NCBI RefSeq assembly: GCF_018502625.1
Contig: NZ_CP075566.1
Location: forward strand, 3,954,001-4,018,000
Origin: Pseudomonas hormoni
GTDB lineage: Bacteria; Pseudomonadota; Gammaproteobacteria; Pseudomonadales; Pseudomonadaceae
Direction of reading: 5' to 3'
DNA length: 64,000 nucleotides
The translations under genes and the position numbers were made by a program. Shown one piece after another: positions 16,270 through 25,012 of the stretch. Under the pieces are notes generated by a model. It saw nothing but the letters and a program-made list of their open reading frames with translations. It did not search any database and had not been told where the DNA came from. Position 1 is the stretch's first letter. Every line of letters starts with the position of its first letter.

Positions 16270-16419
16270 TCTTCACCCCCTCCCTCCAGCACCTAACTGG
16301 TCCCCTATGGCGCAAGCCAGTCTTCTGTATTTCCCTTTAAGCGAACCTTTTTGCGGGCAAGCTTCCGCCCCTTAACACCCCGCACACACACATTCCTGAA
16401 GCTCTTGATGGATCTTATC

Positions 16420-16600
16420 CACTGTTGTTCGACTCCCTCCTCCCCTTCCTCGGCGCTATTTCTACAAATTGCAGAGGGTTGGGAACAATCCGAAGCATTT
16501 TCTGATACTCCCTCATGACGAATGACATACCTCAGTATTAGTCGACAGCACTGACGCACTAAAAAATGCGGACTTACGTAGAAGTGCAGATTTATGCCAA
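16420..16600. repeat. Duplicated LysR upstream region, copy 1
   Basis: This stretch resembles 30150-30310 upstream of the intact LysR gene. Shared words include CTCCCTCCTCCCC, CCTCATGAC, a segment around GTATTAG, and CTTA-GTAGAAGTG. The rest of 16270-16784 contains no supported gene. I read it as the old promoter region of the broken LysR gene at 16785. Confidence 0.6.
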
Positions 16601-16784
16601 ACATTGCACTCTAGATCCAAGGCAGCAATGAAGTTACTGAGTAGGGATCACAGACATAACTAGCAAGAGCTACTCCCGTATGCGCCCCTTACGCAGAGAC
16701 AGTTAACGAGCAGGACGGCTATAAACGTAAGGTTAAAATTGCATTGACTACCTAACAACAATTTATCGGCCCACGGTGATAAGA

Positions 16785-17155
16785 ATGACCAGATACGAAC
16801 TTCGCAAAGTCGACTTTAGTCTTTTAATCATTTTCGAAACTTTGATGCAAGAGCACAGCTCACTCGCGCTGGTGAGAAACTGTCTATGTGTCAATCATCG
16901 ATAAATGTTGCCATTAGCCGATTGCGTGAACTTTTCGATGATCCACTCTTTGTTCGATTGGGTAAAACGTTGGAGCCTACAATCAGAGCAACAGAAATAC
17001 TGCAAAACCTGACGCCGGTTATAGACACCATGGCGGCAGTATTGCGCAACGCCAGCGACTTTGACCCAGAGACCAGTTCACCTGTTTTTAAAACTGGCTA
17101 TTCAGGTGACTTGGCTAACGCTGCCTTCAACTCAAGTCACTCATCATTTATGTGA
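16785..17155 (+). pseudogene. Truncated, frameshifted LysR regulator of cyanate cassette 1
   Basis: The ATG at 16785 begins ELRKVDFSLLIIFETLMQEH, nearly the same as the intact LysR at 30501. A one-base frameshift near 16857 moves the continuing match (LTRAGEKL, then SRLRELFDDPLFVRLGKTLEP) to another frame. The match ends near residue 120, around 17128, so the whole effector-binding domain is missing. It stands where the LysR gene stands in cassette 3. I infer a decayed duplicate that cannot regulate normally. Confidence 0.8.
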
Positions 17156-17215
17156 AATAAGAGCACCTTGGCGGACGACACTTTAAACACAAGGTTTTGA
17201 ACCCTTCAAATACAT

Positions 17216-17265
17216 CTATAGGAAGGGCTTATGCAGAGCATTGCATATCGGTCTTGGACGCTATC
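17216..17265 (+). promoter_or_regulatory. Conserved 50-bp element upstream of cynS copy 1
   Basis: This segment aligns without gaps to 22048-22097 and 31526-31575, each 80 to 85 bases before a cyanase start. The strongest part is CATTGCATATCGGTCTTGG followed by ACGCTATC. Such length conservation fits a LysR (CynR-type) operator and promoter, or an RNA leader. Confidence 0.7.
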
Positions 17266-17346
17266 AAGCAAACGGCAGAAGATTGCCACACACAAACGCA
17301 ACACCAACTAGCAACTCAAACCTCGTAATCCGATAGGAGAAACACA

Positions 17347-17814
17347 ATGACACAGTCCCACGCTTACAAAGACACCAGCCTCGAACTGACCGCCAAAATC
17401 CTGGACGCTAAAGCTCGCAAAAAGCTGTCTTTTGAAGATATGGCAGAAGGCACTGGCCTCGGCCTGGCATACGTCACCGCAGCTCTGCTCGGTCAACACG
17501 CGCTTCCTGAAGCCGCAGCCAAAGTGATCGGCGAAAAACTCGACCTGGATGCCGACGCGGTAGCTCGCCTGCAAATCATCCCACTGCGCGGCAGTCTCAA
17601 TGGCGTTCCGACGGACCCAACAGTTTATCGCTTCTACGAAATGATCCAGATCTATGGCACGACCCTTAAAGCCCTGGTTCACGAACAATTCGGCGACGGC
17701 ATCATCAGCGCGATCAACTTCAAGCTGAATATGAAGAAAGTTGAAGATCCAGAAGGTGGTCATCGTGCAGTAATCACGCTCGACGGTAAGTTCCTGCCAC
17801 TGCGTCCTTTCTAA
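17347..17814 (+). CDS. cynS: Cyanate hydratase (cyanase), copy 1
   Basis: 155 residues, full length, with AGGAG upstream. Cyanase converts cyanate and bicarbonate to carbamate, which decays to ammonia and CO2. The catalytic residues R95, E98 and S121 (R96/E99/S122 of the E. coli enzyme) are present in YRFYEM and GIISAINF. The N-terminal half is the helical XRE-like fold, and the C-terminus [14 protein letters not shown] is the dimer-swapped end. The active enzyme is a cytoplasmic decamer. It is followed by a hairpin, a DUF2790 gene and a carbonic anhydrase gene. Confidence 0.97.
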   Translation: MTQSHAYKDTSLELTAKILDAKARKKLSFEDMAEGTGLGLAYVTAALLGQHALPEAAAKVIGEKLDLDADAVARLQIIPLRGSLNGVPTDPTVYRFYEMIQIYGTTLKALVHEQFGDGIISAINFKLNMKKVEDPEGGHRAVITLDGKFLPLRPF

Positions 17815-17837
17815 GGATACAAATGAAACTGTAATTC

Positions 17838-17857
17838 GGCCCGCAGCCTTGCGGGCC
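17838..17857 (+). terminator. Hairpin after cynS copy 1
   Basis: GGCCCGCA and TGCGGGCC form a perfect 8-bp stem with a 4-base loop, followed by TGCTTC rather than a clean T-run. A related hairpin follows cynS copy 2 at 22673-22693. It may partly terminate or stabilise mRNA, giving more cyanase than carbonic anhydrase. Confidence 0.6.
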
Positions 17858-17912
17858 TGCTTCAAACTTCTTATTCGGGTTCTACTCATCACCAAAAACT
17901 GGAGGATTCACC

Positions 17913-18161
17913 ATGAAAAATATTCTGCTTCTCGCATTATCGCTGACAGCCTCTTTTTCGGCATTTGCACAAGATGTAGCCACCACGACAGACGTCGTAC
18001 ATTATAAATATGGTATGCATTTGGATATTGCCAAAGTAATCCACATTACCGAAGCGGCACCTATATGCGCCCCGACACCAGTACAAATGACGTACCAAGA
18101 CTCTCAAGGGCAAACGCATACGTTGGAATACAGCATCATAGGTGGCGGCTGCACCAATTAA
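17913..18161 (+). CDS. DUF2790 secreted small protein, cassette 1
   Basis: 82 residues with a Sec signal peptide (MKNILLLALSLTASFSAFA, cleavage before QD) and a GGAGG ribosome site. The mature part has YKYGMHLDIAKVIHI, two cysteines (PICAPTP and GGGCTN) likely to form a disulfide, and MTYQDSQGQTHTLEYSI. This is the Pseudomonas DUF2790 pattern; function unknown. Its place between cyanase and carbonic anhydrase is matched in cassette 3 and lost in cassette 2. Confidence 0.85.
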   Translation: MKNILLLALSLTASFSAFAQDVATTTDVVHYKYGMHLDIAKVIHITEAAPICAPTPVQMTYQDSQGQTHTLEYSIIGGGCTN

Positions 18162-18200
18162 TCATAACTTTTAACTCTCCGACTTTGGCAGGATCAAATC

Positions 18201-18860
18201 ATGAAGGCACTAATTGAAGGCTTTTTGAAATTTCAAAATGAAGTGTTTCCAGAACGGACTGACCTGTTCAAACACTTAGCAACCACGCAACACCCCGGAA
18301 CGCTGTTTATCACTTGCTCCGACAGCCGCGTGGTGCCGGAGCTGCTAACCCAACAAGAACCCGGTGAACTGTTCGTGATCCGAAACGCGGGGAACATCGT
18401 GCCTTCCTACAGCCCCCATCCCGGCGGCGTGTCGGCCACGGTAGAATACGCCGTCGCCGTGCTGGGCGTGACCGATATCGTGATCTGCGGCCATTCGGAC
18501 TGCGGCGCCATGACCGCCGTTGCCAAGTGTAAATGCATGGATCACCTGCCTGCGGTCGCAGGCTGGTTGCAGCATTCGGAATCGGCGAAAGTCATCAATG
18601 AGTCGCGGTCTCACGCCGATGATGCGGCTAAAGTCAGCTCGATGGTGCGTGAGAACGTCATTGCCCAACTGGCCAACATCCAGACCCATCCAAGTGTGCG
18701 TCTAGCGCAGGAAAAAGGCCTGCTCAATTTGCATGGCTGGGTGTACGACATCGAAACCGGCTCTATAGACGCTCTGGATGCAGACAACCGCACCTTCAAT
18801 TCCTTGGTAAATCATCCATCTACCTGTGCTGTGCATGCGCGCGCTCTAGCAGTGGCGTGA
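18201..18860 (+). CDS. cynT: Beta-class carbonic anhydrase, CynT type, copy 1
   Basis: 219 residues, full length. Zinc ligands C39, H98 and C101 lie in ITCSDSR and [10 protein letters not shown], and the D41/R43 pair is present. The enzyme interconverts CO2 and bicarbonate. In cyanate operons it recycles the bicarbonate that cyanase consumes, which otherwise escapes as CO2. The start has GGCAGGA upstream. It is almost identical to copy 3 at 22800 and more distant from copy 2 at 20768. Confidence 0.95.
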   Translation: MKALIEGFLKFQNEVFPERTDLFKHLATTQHPGTLFITCSDSRVVPELLTQQEPGELFVIRNAGNIVPSYSPHPGGVSATVEYAVAVLGVTDIVICGHSDCGAMTAVAKCKCMDHLPAVAGWLQHSESAKVINESRSHADDAAKVSSMVRENVIAQLANIQTHPSVRLAQEKGLLNLHGWVYDIETGSIDALDADNRTFNSLVNHPSTCAVHARALAVA

Positions 18861-19014
18861 TCCGGAAAGTGTTGAGATGTTCATCCGACCAGCAGTTAGC
18901 ATCTCATCACACCGTTTCACAGCTCTTAACTCGTTACGAAACCGTGGGCTGCTCATAATCTCAACTGACTGACACTCGCTTGAGATCAAAGCTGCTCAGT
19001 TTGCAGCTTTTCCA

Positions 19015-20142
19015 ATGCCATCAGTCACCGACTTGGGTTTAGTGGATAGCCGACAGACCAGGGCAATCCGATTCACTGCTGTCAGCAGAACTGGGGGGCG
19101 TACTTTGAGTAGTGAAATCCGCATCCCAATTTCGCCAGCCGAAACTATTCAGGCTTACGGCACACCTACGACAGCAACTCGGGAGGGTACGCTGAGTTAT
19201 TTGCCAGTGGCGATGTTCGGCGCGGTAATGGGGCTGACCGGTTTATCGTCAGCTTGGAAATTCGCAGACAGCCTCTATGGCTTGCCATCCTGGATAGCTA
19301 GTTTTTTCGGAGGTTTGGCGATCCTGGCTTTCATCCTTGTGGGAATAGGATATTCGATCAAGGCAGCTACGGGGTTGAAAGCTGTCAAGGCCGAATTCCA
19401 ACATCCCATCGCTGGCAACCTGTTTGGAACATTATTCATCAGTCTCATCCTGATTCCGAACCCGGTCTCCGTTTACAGCTTATCCGTAGCGCGGTGGATA
19501 TGGGCAATCGGAACGCTGGGCATGATCCTTTTTGCCTGGGTGATCATTTCTCGCTGGCTCGGAGAGCAACAGCAGACAGAGCACGCTACTCCAGCCTGGA
19601 TCATTCCCATGGTCGGGTTGATAAACATACCCATAGCAGTACCCACCTTAGAGATACACGGTCAGAACGAATTATTGATGTTCTCGCTTGCCATTGGGTT
19701 CTTCTTCGCTATGCCATTGTTCACTTTGATCATGTCGAGATTGATATTTGAAAAGCCTCTAATCCCTTCGCTTCAGCCTTCCCTGATGATTTTAATTGCA
19801 CCTTTCGCCGTTGGTTTTTCAGCTTACGTAAATGTTGTTGGAGAAATAGATCGGTTTGCTACTGCCCTTTATATGCTGACTATTTTTTTACTATCTGTGA
19901 TGATTGGTCGCCTACGTTATTTGGCGATCATCTGCCCTTTTCGCCTGTCTTGGTGGTCCGTGAGTTTTCCTCTCGCCTCCGCTTCAGTGTGCACACTGCG
20001 CTACGCAGAATACTCCCCCAATCTCTTTACACATTCGGTGGCAATTGTATTGTTGGTAGGCGTGACATTGCTTCTGCTCGCAATGTTTGTAAAGACCATC
20101 GCGAACATTTTGAAAGGTAATTTGAAGCTACTTATTGGTTAA
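19015..20142 (+). CDS. SLAC1/TehA-family anion channel or transporter
   Basis: 375 residues as opened at 19015; a TTG near 19105 may be the true start, since 67 residues precede the first membrane segment. About ten membrane helices follow, beginning LSYLPVAMFGAVMGLTGL, as in TehA/TDT proteins. NPVSVYSLSVARWIWAIG and later repeats agree with five helical hairpins. TehA relatives conduct small anions such as chloride and nitrate. Its place between two carbonic anhydrase genes and beside cyanases makes cyanate, bicarbonate or formate plausible cargo; this is inference. Confidence 0.8.
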   Translation: MPSVTDLGLVDSRQTRAIRFTAVSRTGGRTLSSEIRIPISPAETIQAYGTPTTATREGTLSYLPVAMFGAVMGLTGLSSAWKFADSLYGLPSWIASFFGGLAILAFILVGIGYSIKAATGLKAVKAEFQHPIAGNLFGTLFISLILIPNPVSVYSLSVARWIWAIGTLGMILFAWVIISRWLGEQQQTEHATPAWIIPMVGLINIPIAVPTLEIHGQNELLMFSLAIGFFFAMPLFTLIMSRLIFEKPLIPSLQPSLMILIAPFAVGFSAYVNVVGEIDRFATALYMLTIFLLSVMIGRLRYLAIICPFRLSWWSVSFPLASASVCTLRYAEYSPNLFTHSVAIVLLVGVTLLLLAMFVKTIANILKGNLKLLIG

Positions 20143-20767
20143 TAAGACTCTTATGTCTCCATACCCTCAACATAGCAAGCCAAGCATTTAATTTCGCGCA
20201 CTAACTCTTCCGTAATCACAAACCCACTTCCGACTCTACGCCAGTGGATTAACCGGCTATTTAGAAAGAATAAGTACACCCGAATGTAATCATGGGTTTC
20301 CGTGTCTCCGTTTTTATTTTCAATACCTTCACATTTCGTAGACTGCAATGTCGATCACGACAGCGCCAGGAATGCAGCGCATTACAGAGTTTCTAAAGCT
20401 GAGCGCGTTGGGAATTAACTGACCAACGGACCAAACCAAGTTTGGTCTGCAACCGTTACAAGCTTACGTAATTCAGATTCACACGTTAACGGAGAGCCGC
20501 CATTACCCCACAACTCAATGAAGCACTTAAAAAAGCAAAAACGCTGTGTGAAACCATGAACAATGTGCGATGCGGTACCGCAACTATTCCACCACACGAC
20601 ATTAATTAAAACTTAATCCATTCAGTAGCACAAACAAATACGAACAGTATATTCATTTCATATAACAGCGAGGCCATTACGCCCTCTTAATATTGGACGA
20701 CATCCTACACTCACACTAGCCTTTAGTAAAAATACGGTTCAGCACACCACCAGAGGGGTAACAGACA
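20143..20767. other. Intergenic region before carbonic anhydrase copy 2
   Basis: About 620 A+T-rich bases. Two short leftward frames (20151-20348 and 20415-20597) lack ribosome sites or family patterns. Near 20690 the words ATATTGGACGACATC resemble the TCTTGGACGCTATC end of the 50-bp cyanase element, so the same regulator may act here. Confidence 0.4.
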
Positions 20768-21400
20768 ATGAAAGCGCTCATCGAAGGTTTCATCAAATTC
20801 CAGAAAGAAGTATTTCCACAAAGAACGGATCTTTTTAAATATCTCGCTACCACGCAAACCCCTGAAACGTTATTCATTACGTGTTCTGATAGCCGAGTTA
20901 TCCCAGAAATGCTCACGCAGCAGGAACCAGGTGAGCTGTTCGTAATACGCAATGCGGGAAATATTGTTCCCTCCTACGGGCCGCAGCCAGGTGGTGTGAC
21001 AGCCACCGTCGAATATGCCGTTGCGGTGCTCGGAGTGTCCGACATCGTTATTTGTGGGCATTCAGACTGCGGGGCAATGACCGCGGTTTCGAGTGGAAAA
21101 CCCCTCAACCATTTACCAGCTGTTGCTGCTTGGATGAGCTATGCAGAATCCGCAAAAGTGATCAATTCCACTCGTACATTTACATCCGACAAAGATCGCA
21201 TTTGTTCAATGGTCCGCGAAAATGTCATCGCTCAACTCTCCAACTTACGAACACACCCCAGTGTAAGACTTGCCTTGGAGCAAAAAAAGCTAAATCTGCA
21301 TGGCTGGGTTTACGACATCGAATCTGGATCAATCGAGGCACTTGATGGCACAACCAATAAATTTGTGTCACTAGTGGACTTCCCAGAAACCAAAGCCTAA
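20768..21400 (+). CDS. Beta-class carbonic anhydrase, copy 2 (divergent)
   Basis: 210 residues. Zinc ligands C39, H98 and C101 are kept ([17 protein letters not shown]). It shares most of its length with copies 1 and 3 but differs at many positions ([24 protein letters not shown]) and lacks their C-terminal tail. It is therefore an older duplicate or separate acquisition. AGAGGGG precedes the start. It stands alone, followed by the NTF2-like gene after 117 bases. Function as for cynT, probably supplying bicarbonate. Confidence 0.93.
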   Translation: MKALIEGFIKFQKEVFPQRTDLFKYLATTQTPETLFITCSDSRVIPEMLTQQEPGELFVIRNAGNIVPSYGPQPGGVTATVEYAVAVLGVSDIVICGHSDCGAMTAVSSGKPLNHLPAVAAWMSYAESAKVINSTRTFTSDKDRICSMVRENVIAQLSNLRTHPSVRLALEQKKLNLHGWVYDIESGSIEALDGTTNKFVSLVDFPETKA

Positions 21401-21517
21401 TGACAAGTTGAGTGATAATAGTTTTTTAATAAGTGACCAACTATATTAAAAGCTAACAACCCCACTTACTGAATCCATACAATTTATCTGGCACCGTTAA
21501 GATTTGGAGTAATTATT

Positions 21518-21994
21518 ATGTCTGAATCGGAAACCCGCCCACCGCTGCCGCCGTTTGATCGTGAGTCTGCAACCCTTAAAGTTCGTCTTGCAGAGGATGG
21601 CTGGAATAGCCGTAACGCGGAGAAAGTGTCGCTGGCATACACCCCAAGCACGAAATGGCGTAATAGAGTGGACTTTGCAGCAAACCGGGCGGAAGCAGCT
21701 GCATTCCTGACTCGAAAATGGAACAAGGAGCTGGAGTATCGGCTCATCAAAGAGTTATGGGCTTTTACTGATAACCGCATCGCGGTGCGGTACGCCTATG
21801 AATGGCACGACGATTCAGGAAATTGGTACCGCTCATATGGAAATGAAAACTGGGAGTTCGCAGACGATGGACTTATGGCTCATCGTTTTGCCTGCGTAAA
21901 TGACATGCCAATCAAAGAGTCTGAGCGAAATTTTCGATGGCCATTAGGTAGGCGGCCAGACGACCACCCAAGTCTTTCCGCTTTAGGCTTTTGA
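21518..21994 (+). CDS. DUF1348/NTF2-like superfamily protein
   Basis: 158 residues with GGAG before the start. [39 protein letters not shown] and [18 protein letters not shown], then GRRPDDHP near the end, are the DUF1348 signature within the SnoaL/NTF2 fold. The fold is a cone-shaped pocket that may bind a small molecule; no catalytic role is established. It precedes cyanate cassette 2 on the same strand by about 190 bases. Confidence 0.9.
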   Translation: MSESETRPPLPPFDRESATLKVRLAEDGWNSRNAEKVSLAYTPSTKWRNRVDFAANRAEAAAFLTRKWNKELEYRLIKELWAFTDNRIAVRYAYEWHDDSGNWYRSYGNENWEFADDGLMAHRFACVNDMPIKESERNFRWPLGRRPDDHPSLSALGF

Positions 21995-22047
21995 ATTTTA
22001 ACAGGTTTTAGAACCTGAATAATTGTTCCATTTCTGACAACGCTTAT

Positions 22048-22097
22048 CTATAGGGAGGACTTATCCAATGGATTGTAAATGGGTCTTGGACGCTATC
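22048..22097 (+). promoter_or_regulatory. Conserved 50-bp element upstream of cynS copy 2
   Basis: It aligns without gaps with 17216-17265 and 31526-31575. Here the core reads GATTGTAAATGGGTCTTGG and ACGCTATC. It starts just after the NTF2-like gene and probably drives cassette 2 independently. Confidence 0.7.
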
Positions 22098-22180
22098 TGC
22101 GGTTCAGACGATGATTGTTTCACAGCAAAGCGACACCAACTCGTCACTATTAACCATACGAAATTGATCGGAGAAATACC

Positions 22181-22648
22181 ATGGTCCAGTCCCACGCTTA
22201 CAAAGATTCCAGCCTTGCCCTGACTACTGAAATTCTCGATGCCAAGGCACGTAAAAACTTGTCATGGCAGGATATGGCCGACGGCACTGGCCTCGGCTTG
22301 GCATATGTCACGGCCGCCCTGCTTGGCCAACATCCTCTGCCCGAAAGCGCCGCTAAAGTTGTCGGTGAAAAGCTAGACCTGGATGCCGATGCGGTAGCCG
22401 CCCTGCAAATCATCCCGCTGCGCGGCAGCCTGAATGGCGTACCTACGGATCCGACGATCTATCGCTTCTACGAAATGATCCAGATCTACGGCACGACCCT
22501 TAAAGCCCTAGTTCACGAACAATTCGGGGACGGCATTATTAGCGCGATTAACTTCAAACTTGATATGAAGAAAATTGAAGACCCAGAAGGCGGTCATCGT
22601 GCCGTGATCACCCTGGACGGTAAGTTCCTGCCACTGCGCCCTTTCTAA
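22181..22648 (+). CDS. cynS: Cyanate hydratase (cyanase), copy 2
   Basis: 155 residues, nearly identical to copy 1, with the catalytic R95, E98 and S121 all present. Differences cluster in the N-terminal half ([14 protein letters not shown] against [14 protein letters not shown]). The gene has GGAG upstream, its own 50-bp control element and a hairpin after the stop. It is followed directly by carbonic anhydrase copy 3, because the DUF2790 gene found between them in cassette 1 has been deleted. Confidence 0.97.
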   Translation: MVQSHAYKDSSLALTTEILDAKARKNLSWQDMADGTGLGLAYVTAALLGQHPLPESAAKVVGEKLDLDADAVAALQIIPLRGSLNGVPTDPTIYRFYEMIQIYGTTLKALVHEQFGDGIISAINFKLDMKKIEDPEGGHRAVITLDGKFLPLRPF

Positions 22649-22672
22649 GAGCGCAACTCTCCCCTGGCATTC

Positions 22673-22693
22673 GGCCCGTATCCTATGCGGGCC
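22673..22693 (+). terminator. Hairpin after cynS copy 2
   Basis: GGCCCG and CGGGCC pair around a 9-base loop, followed by TGTTTTA. It matches the hairpin at 17838-17857 in position and stem. It may cause partial termination between cyanase and carbonic anhydrase. Confidence 0.6.
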
Positions 22694-22740
22694 TGTTTTA
22701 AAAACTAATTAATCAATCTTAAATATCACCATTTCTAATT

Positions 22741-22799
22741 GGAGGATTCGTCATGAGCCGAGTAATCATTCACTCCTCCACTTTTTACAGGATAAAATC
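22741..22799 (+). other. Deletion scar of a DUF2790 gene in cassette 2
   Basis: GGAGGATTCGTCATGAG at the left matches the ribosome site and start of the DUF2790 gene in cassette 1 (GGAGGATTCACCATGAA). The right part, TAATCAT through CAGGATAAAATCATG, matches the sequence between the DUF2790 stop and cynT there. About 240 bases of coding sequence are missing. Only a start codon and a few codons remain. Confidence 0.7.
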
Positions 22800-23459
22800 A
22801 TGAAAGCTCTTATTGATGGTCTTTTGAAATTTCAAAAGGAAGTGTTTCCACAAAGGACTGATTTGTTCAAGCATCTGGCCACCACACAACATCCTGGCAC
22901 TTTGTTTATCAGCTGCTCTGACAGTCGTGTCGTACCCGAGCTGTTGATGCAGCAAGAGCCAGGTGAGCTTTTCGTCATTCGCAATGCTGGCAACATCGTG
23001 CCGTCCTACAGCCCGCAATCTGGTGGGGTATCCGCAACGATCGAATACGCCGTTGCTGTGTTGGGTGTGACCGACATCGTGATCTGCGGACACTCGGATT
23101 GCGGCGCCATGACAGCCGTTGCCAAGTGCAAATGCATGGACCATCTGCCTGCCGTCGCTGGCTGGTTGCAACATGCCGAGTCGGCGAAAGTCATCAACGA
23201 ATCTCGGCCTCACGCCAGTGAAGCAGCCAAGGTCAGTTCGATGGTTCGTGAGAACGTCATTGCCCAACTGGCCAACATCCAGACCCACCCAAGCGTACGT
23301 TTGGCTAACGAAAAGGGCCTACTGAATTTGCATGGCTGGGTGTACGACATCGAAACCGGCTCGATAGACGCTCTGGATTCCGACAACCGCAGCTTCAAAT
23401 CTTTGGTAAAGCACCCTACTACCTGTGCTGTGCATGCGCGCGCTCAAGCCGCGGCATGA
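22800..23459 (+). CDS. cynT: Beta-class carbonic anhydrase, CynT type, copy 3
   Basis: 219 residues, almost identical to copy 1, with zinc ligands C39, H98 and C101. It sits about 150 bases after cynS copy 2 and starts with CAGGATAAAATC upstream, the same leader as copy 1. Its role is to keep bicarbonate available to cyanase and to trap CO2 released by the reaction. One odd change is ISCSDSR where the others read ITCSDSR. Confidence 0.95.
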   Translation: MKALIDGLLKFQKEVFPQRTDLFKHLATTQHPGTLFISCSDSRVVPELLMQQEPGELFVIRNAGNIVPSYSPQSGGVSATIEYAVAVLGVTDIVICGHSDCGAMTAVAKCKCMDHLPAVAGWLQHAESAKVINESRPHASEAAKVSSMVRENVIAQLANIQTHPSVRLANEKGLLNLHGWVYDIETGSIDALDSDNRSFKSLVKHPTTCAVHARAQAAA

Positions 23460-23514
23460 ACTACTCTCAAATTTGAGGCACACCCAGGCACCAAACTTAG
23501 ATATAGGAGCCAGC

Positions 23515-24906
23515 ATGTCCAGAGAAACAACAACGGGTGCGGAAAGTGTCCTCCCTACCGCCGATGGGTTGCCTGAAAACGCTCGCCGTCTTGCCGTATT
23601 TTCCCTCGCCATAGGTGTTGCCATGGCATCCCTTGACACGGCGATAGCCAACGTAGCTTTGCCAGCAATTGCTGAGCAATTAAACACAACACCCGCGTCA
23701 TCAGTTTGGATCATCAACGTCTACCAACTGGCGATGGTAGCGACGCTATTACCGTTCGCTGCCCTTGGTGAAATCATCTGCTATCGCAGAGTTCTTCTTT
23801 TTGGACTTCTTTTATTCACGATTGCTTCCTTAGGCTGCGCACTTGCCTGGTCATTGCCATCACTGGTCACCGCTCGTCTTCTCCAAGGGGTCGGAGCTAG
23901 TGCCGTTATGGGCGTGAATACCGCCATGCTGAAAGCCATCTATCCAACAAAAATGTTGGGGCGAGGCTACGGGACCAACGCTCTCGTGGTCGCCGTCGCT
24001 TTTGCGATAGGGCCGACCATGTCATCCCTTATTTTGTCAGTCGCCAGTTGGCCATGGCTCTTCGCAATTAACGTCCCGCTTGGCCTGGTTGCATTTTTCC
24101 TCGGTCGTAAAGTACTGCCTGCCACTCACCGTGCAACGCACAAATTCGATGGATTAACCGCCCTTTACAACGTAGTGGCATTCAGTCTGTTGATATTGCT
24201 TTTCGGAGACGCGGCCCATCAAGCCAACGTTACAACGCTGCTGTTGGAGTTGGTTGGCGCAGCATTGTTTTTCGCGTTGTTACTGCATCGGCAGGCAGAC
24301 CATAAAGCGCCAATGCTGCCAATCGACTTGCTACGCCGCCCCATGTTCGCGCTATCAGTCGTAACGTCTGTCTGCACCTTCGCGGCTCAGGGGCTCGCAT
24401 TTGTTGCCCTGCCTTTTTACTTCTTTTCCACACTTGGTCGATCACCCGTTGAAACAGGATTTCTGATGACTCCTTGGGCAGTGATGGTCGCAATCATGGC
24501 CCCTATTGCTGGCAGATTGAGCGATCACTATTCACCTGGTGCTTTAGGAGGAATCGGCCTTGCGATATTGGCAGCTGGATTACTCGCCTTGGTGCTGATG
24601 CCTGATGCCCCGTCCACGATCAATATCAGTTGGCGCATGGCTATGTGCGGGGTTGGATTTGGGTTTTTCCAAGCGCCTAACCTCAAAGGTTTTATGGGTA
24701 GCGCTCCACCTCAACGTGCTGGTAGCGCTAGTGGGATGGTTGCTACTTCTCGGCTCATCGGACAATCCACCGGGGCGGCTTTGGTTGCCTACTGCTTCAT
24801 GTTGTCGAGCGAGCATGGAGCAATATTCGCACTGTGGGCTGCTGCTGCATTTGCGGGAGCCGCAAGTGTCGCAAGTTTCGGGCGGGTGGTCGCTGTACGA
24901 ACTTGA
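23515..24906 (+). CDS. MFS transporter, DHA2 (EmrB/QacA) type
   Basis: 463 residues from the ATG at 23515, with AGGAG upstream. The first helix ends in the DHA2 hallmark LDTAIANVALPAIAEQL, and loop 4-5 has RLLQGVGASAVMGVN, motif C-like. About 14 membrane helices are visible. The group exports drugs and small organic molecules by proton antiport. It follows cynT copy 3 by about 55 bases, so it may share a transcript with cassette 2. A link to cyanate or cyanide metabolism is only suggested by position. Confidence 0.88.
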   Translation: MSRETTTGAESVLPTADGLPENARRLAVFSLAIGVAMASLDTAIANVALPAIAEQLNTTPASSVWIINVYQLAMVATLLPFAALGEIICYRRVLLFGLLLFTIASLGCALAWSLPSLVTARLLQGVGASAVMGVNTAMLKAIYPTKMLGRGYGTNALVVAVAFAIGPTMSSLILSVASWPWLFAINVPLGLVAFFLGRKVLPATHRATHKFDGLTALYNVVAFSLLILLFGDAAHQANVTTLLLELVGAALFFALLLHRQADHKAPMLPIDLLRRPMFALSVVTSVCTFAAQGLAFVALPFYFFSTLGRSPVETGFLMTPWAVMVAIMAPIAGRLSDHYSPGALGGIGLAILAAGLLALVLMPDAPSTINISWRMAMCGVGFGFFQAPNLKGFMGSAPPQRAGSASGMVATSRLIGQSTGAALVAYCFMLSSEHGAIFALWAAAAFAGAASVASFGRVVAVRT

Positions 24907-25012
24907 TCAACGAGCGCTGTCGTCGCACGATGAGTCCCATGGATAGGTCTGACGGGGGCAATTATTTTACGCCTCATAAGTGGAACGCAGTGTGTGTTCT
25001 CGGAGAATACAA

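Noticed and set aside
20151..20348. Leftward frame of 65 codons after the anion channel gene
   Set aside because: It starts with TTG without a ribosome site, in A+T-rich intergenic DNA; no family recognised.
17347..23459. Cyanase and carbonic anhydrase duplicates as an assembly artefact
   Set aside because: The copies differ at many scattered positions and in gene content (DUF2790 present or deleted), so they are genuine paralogues rather than a repeated contig.
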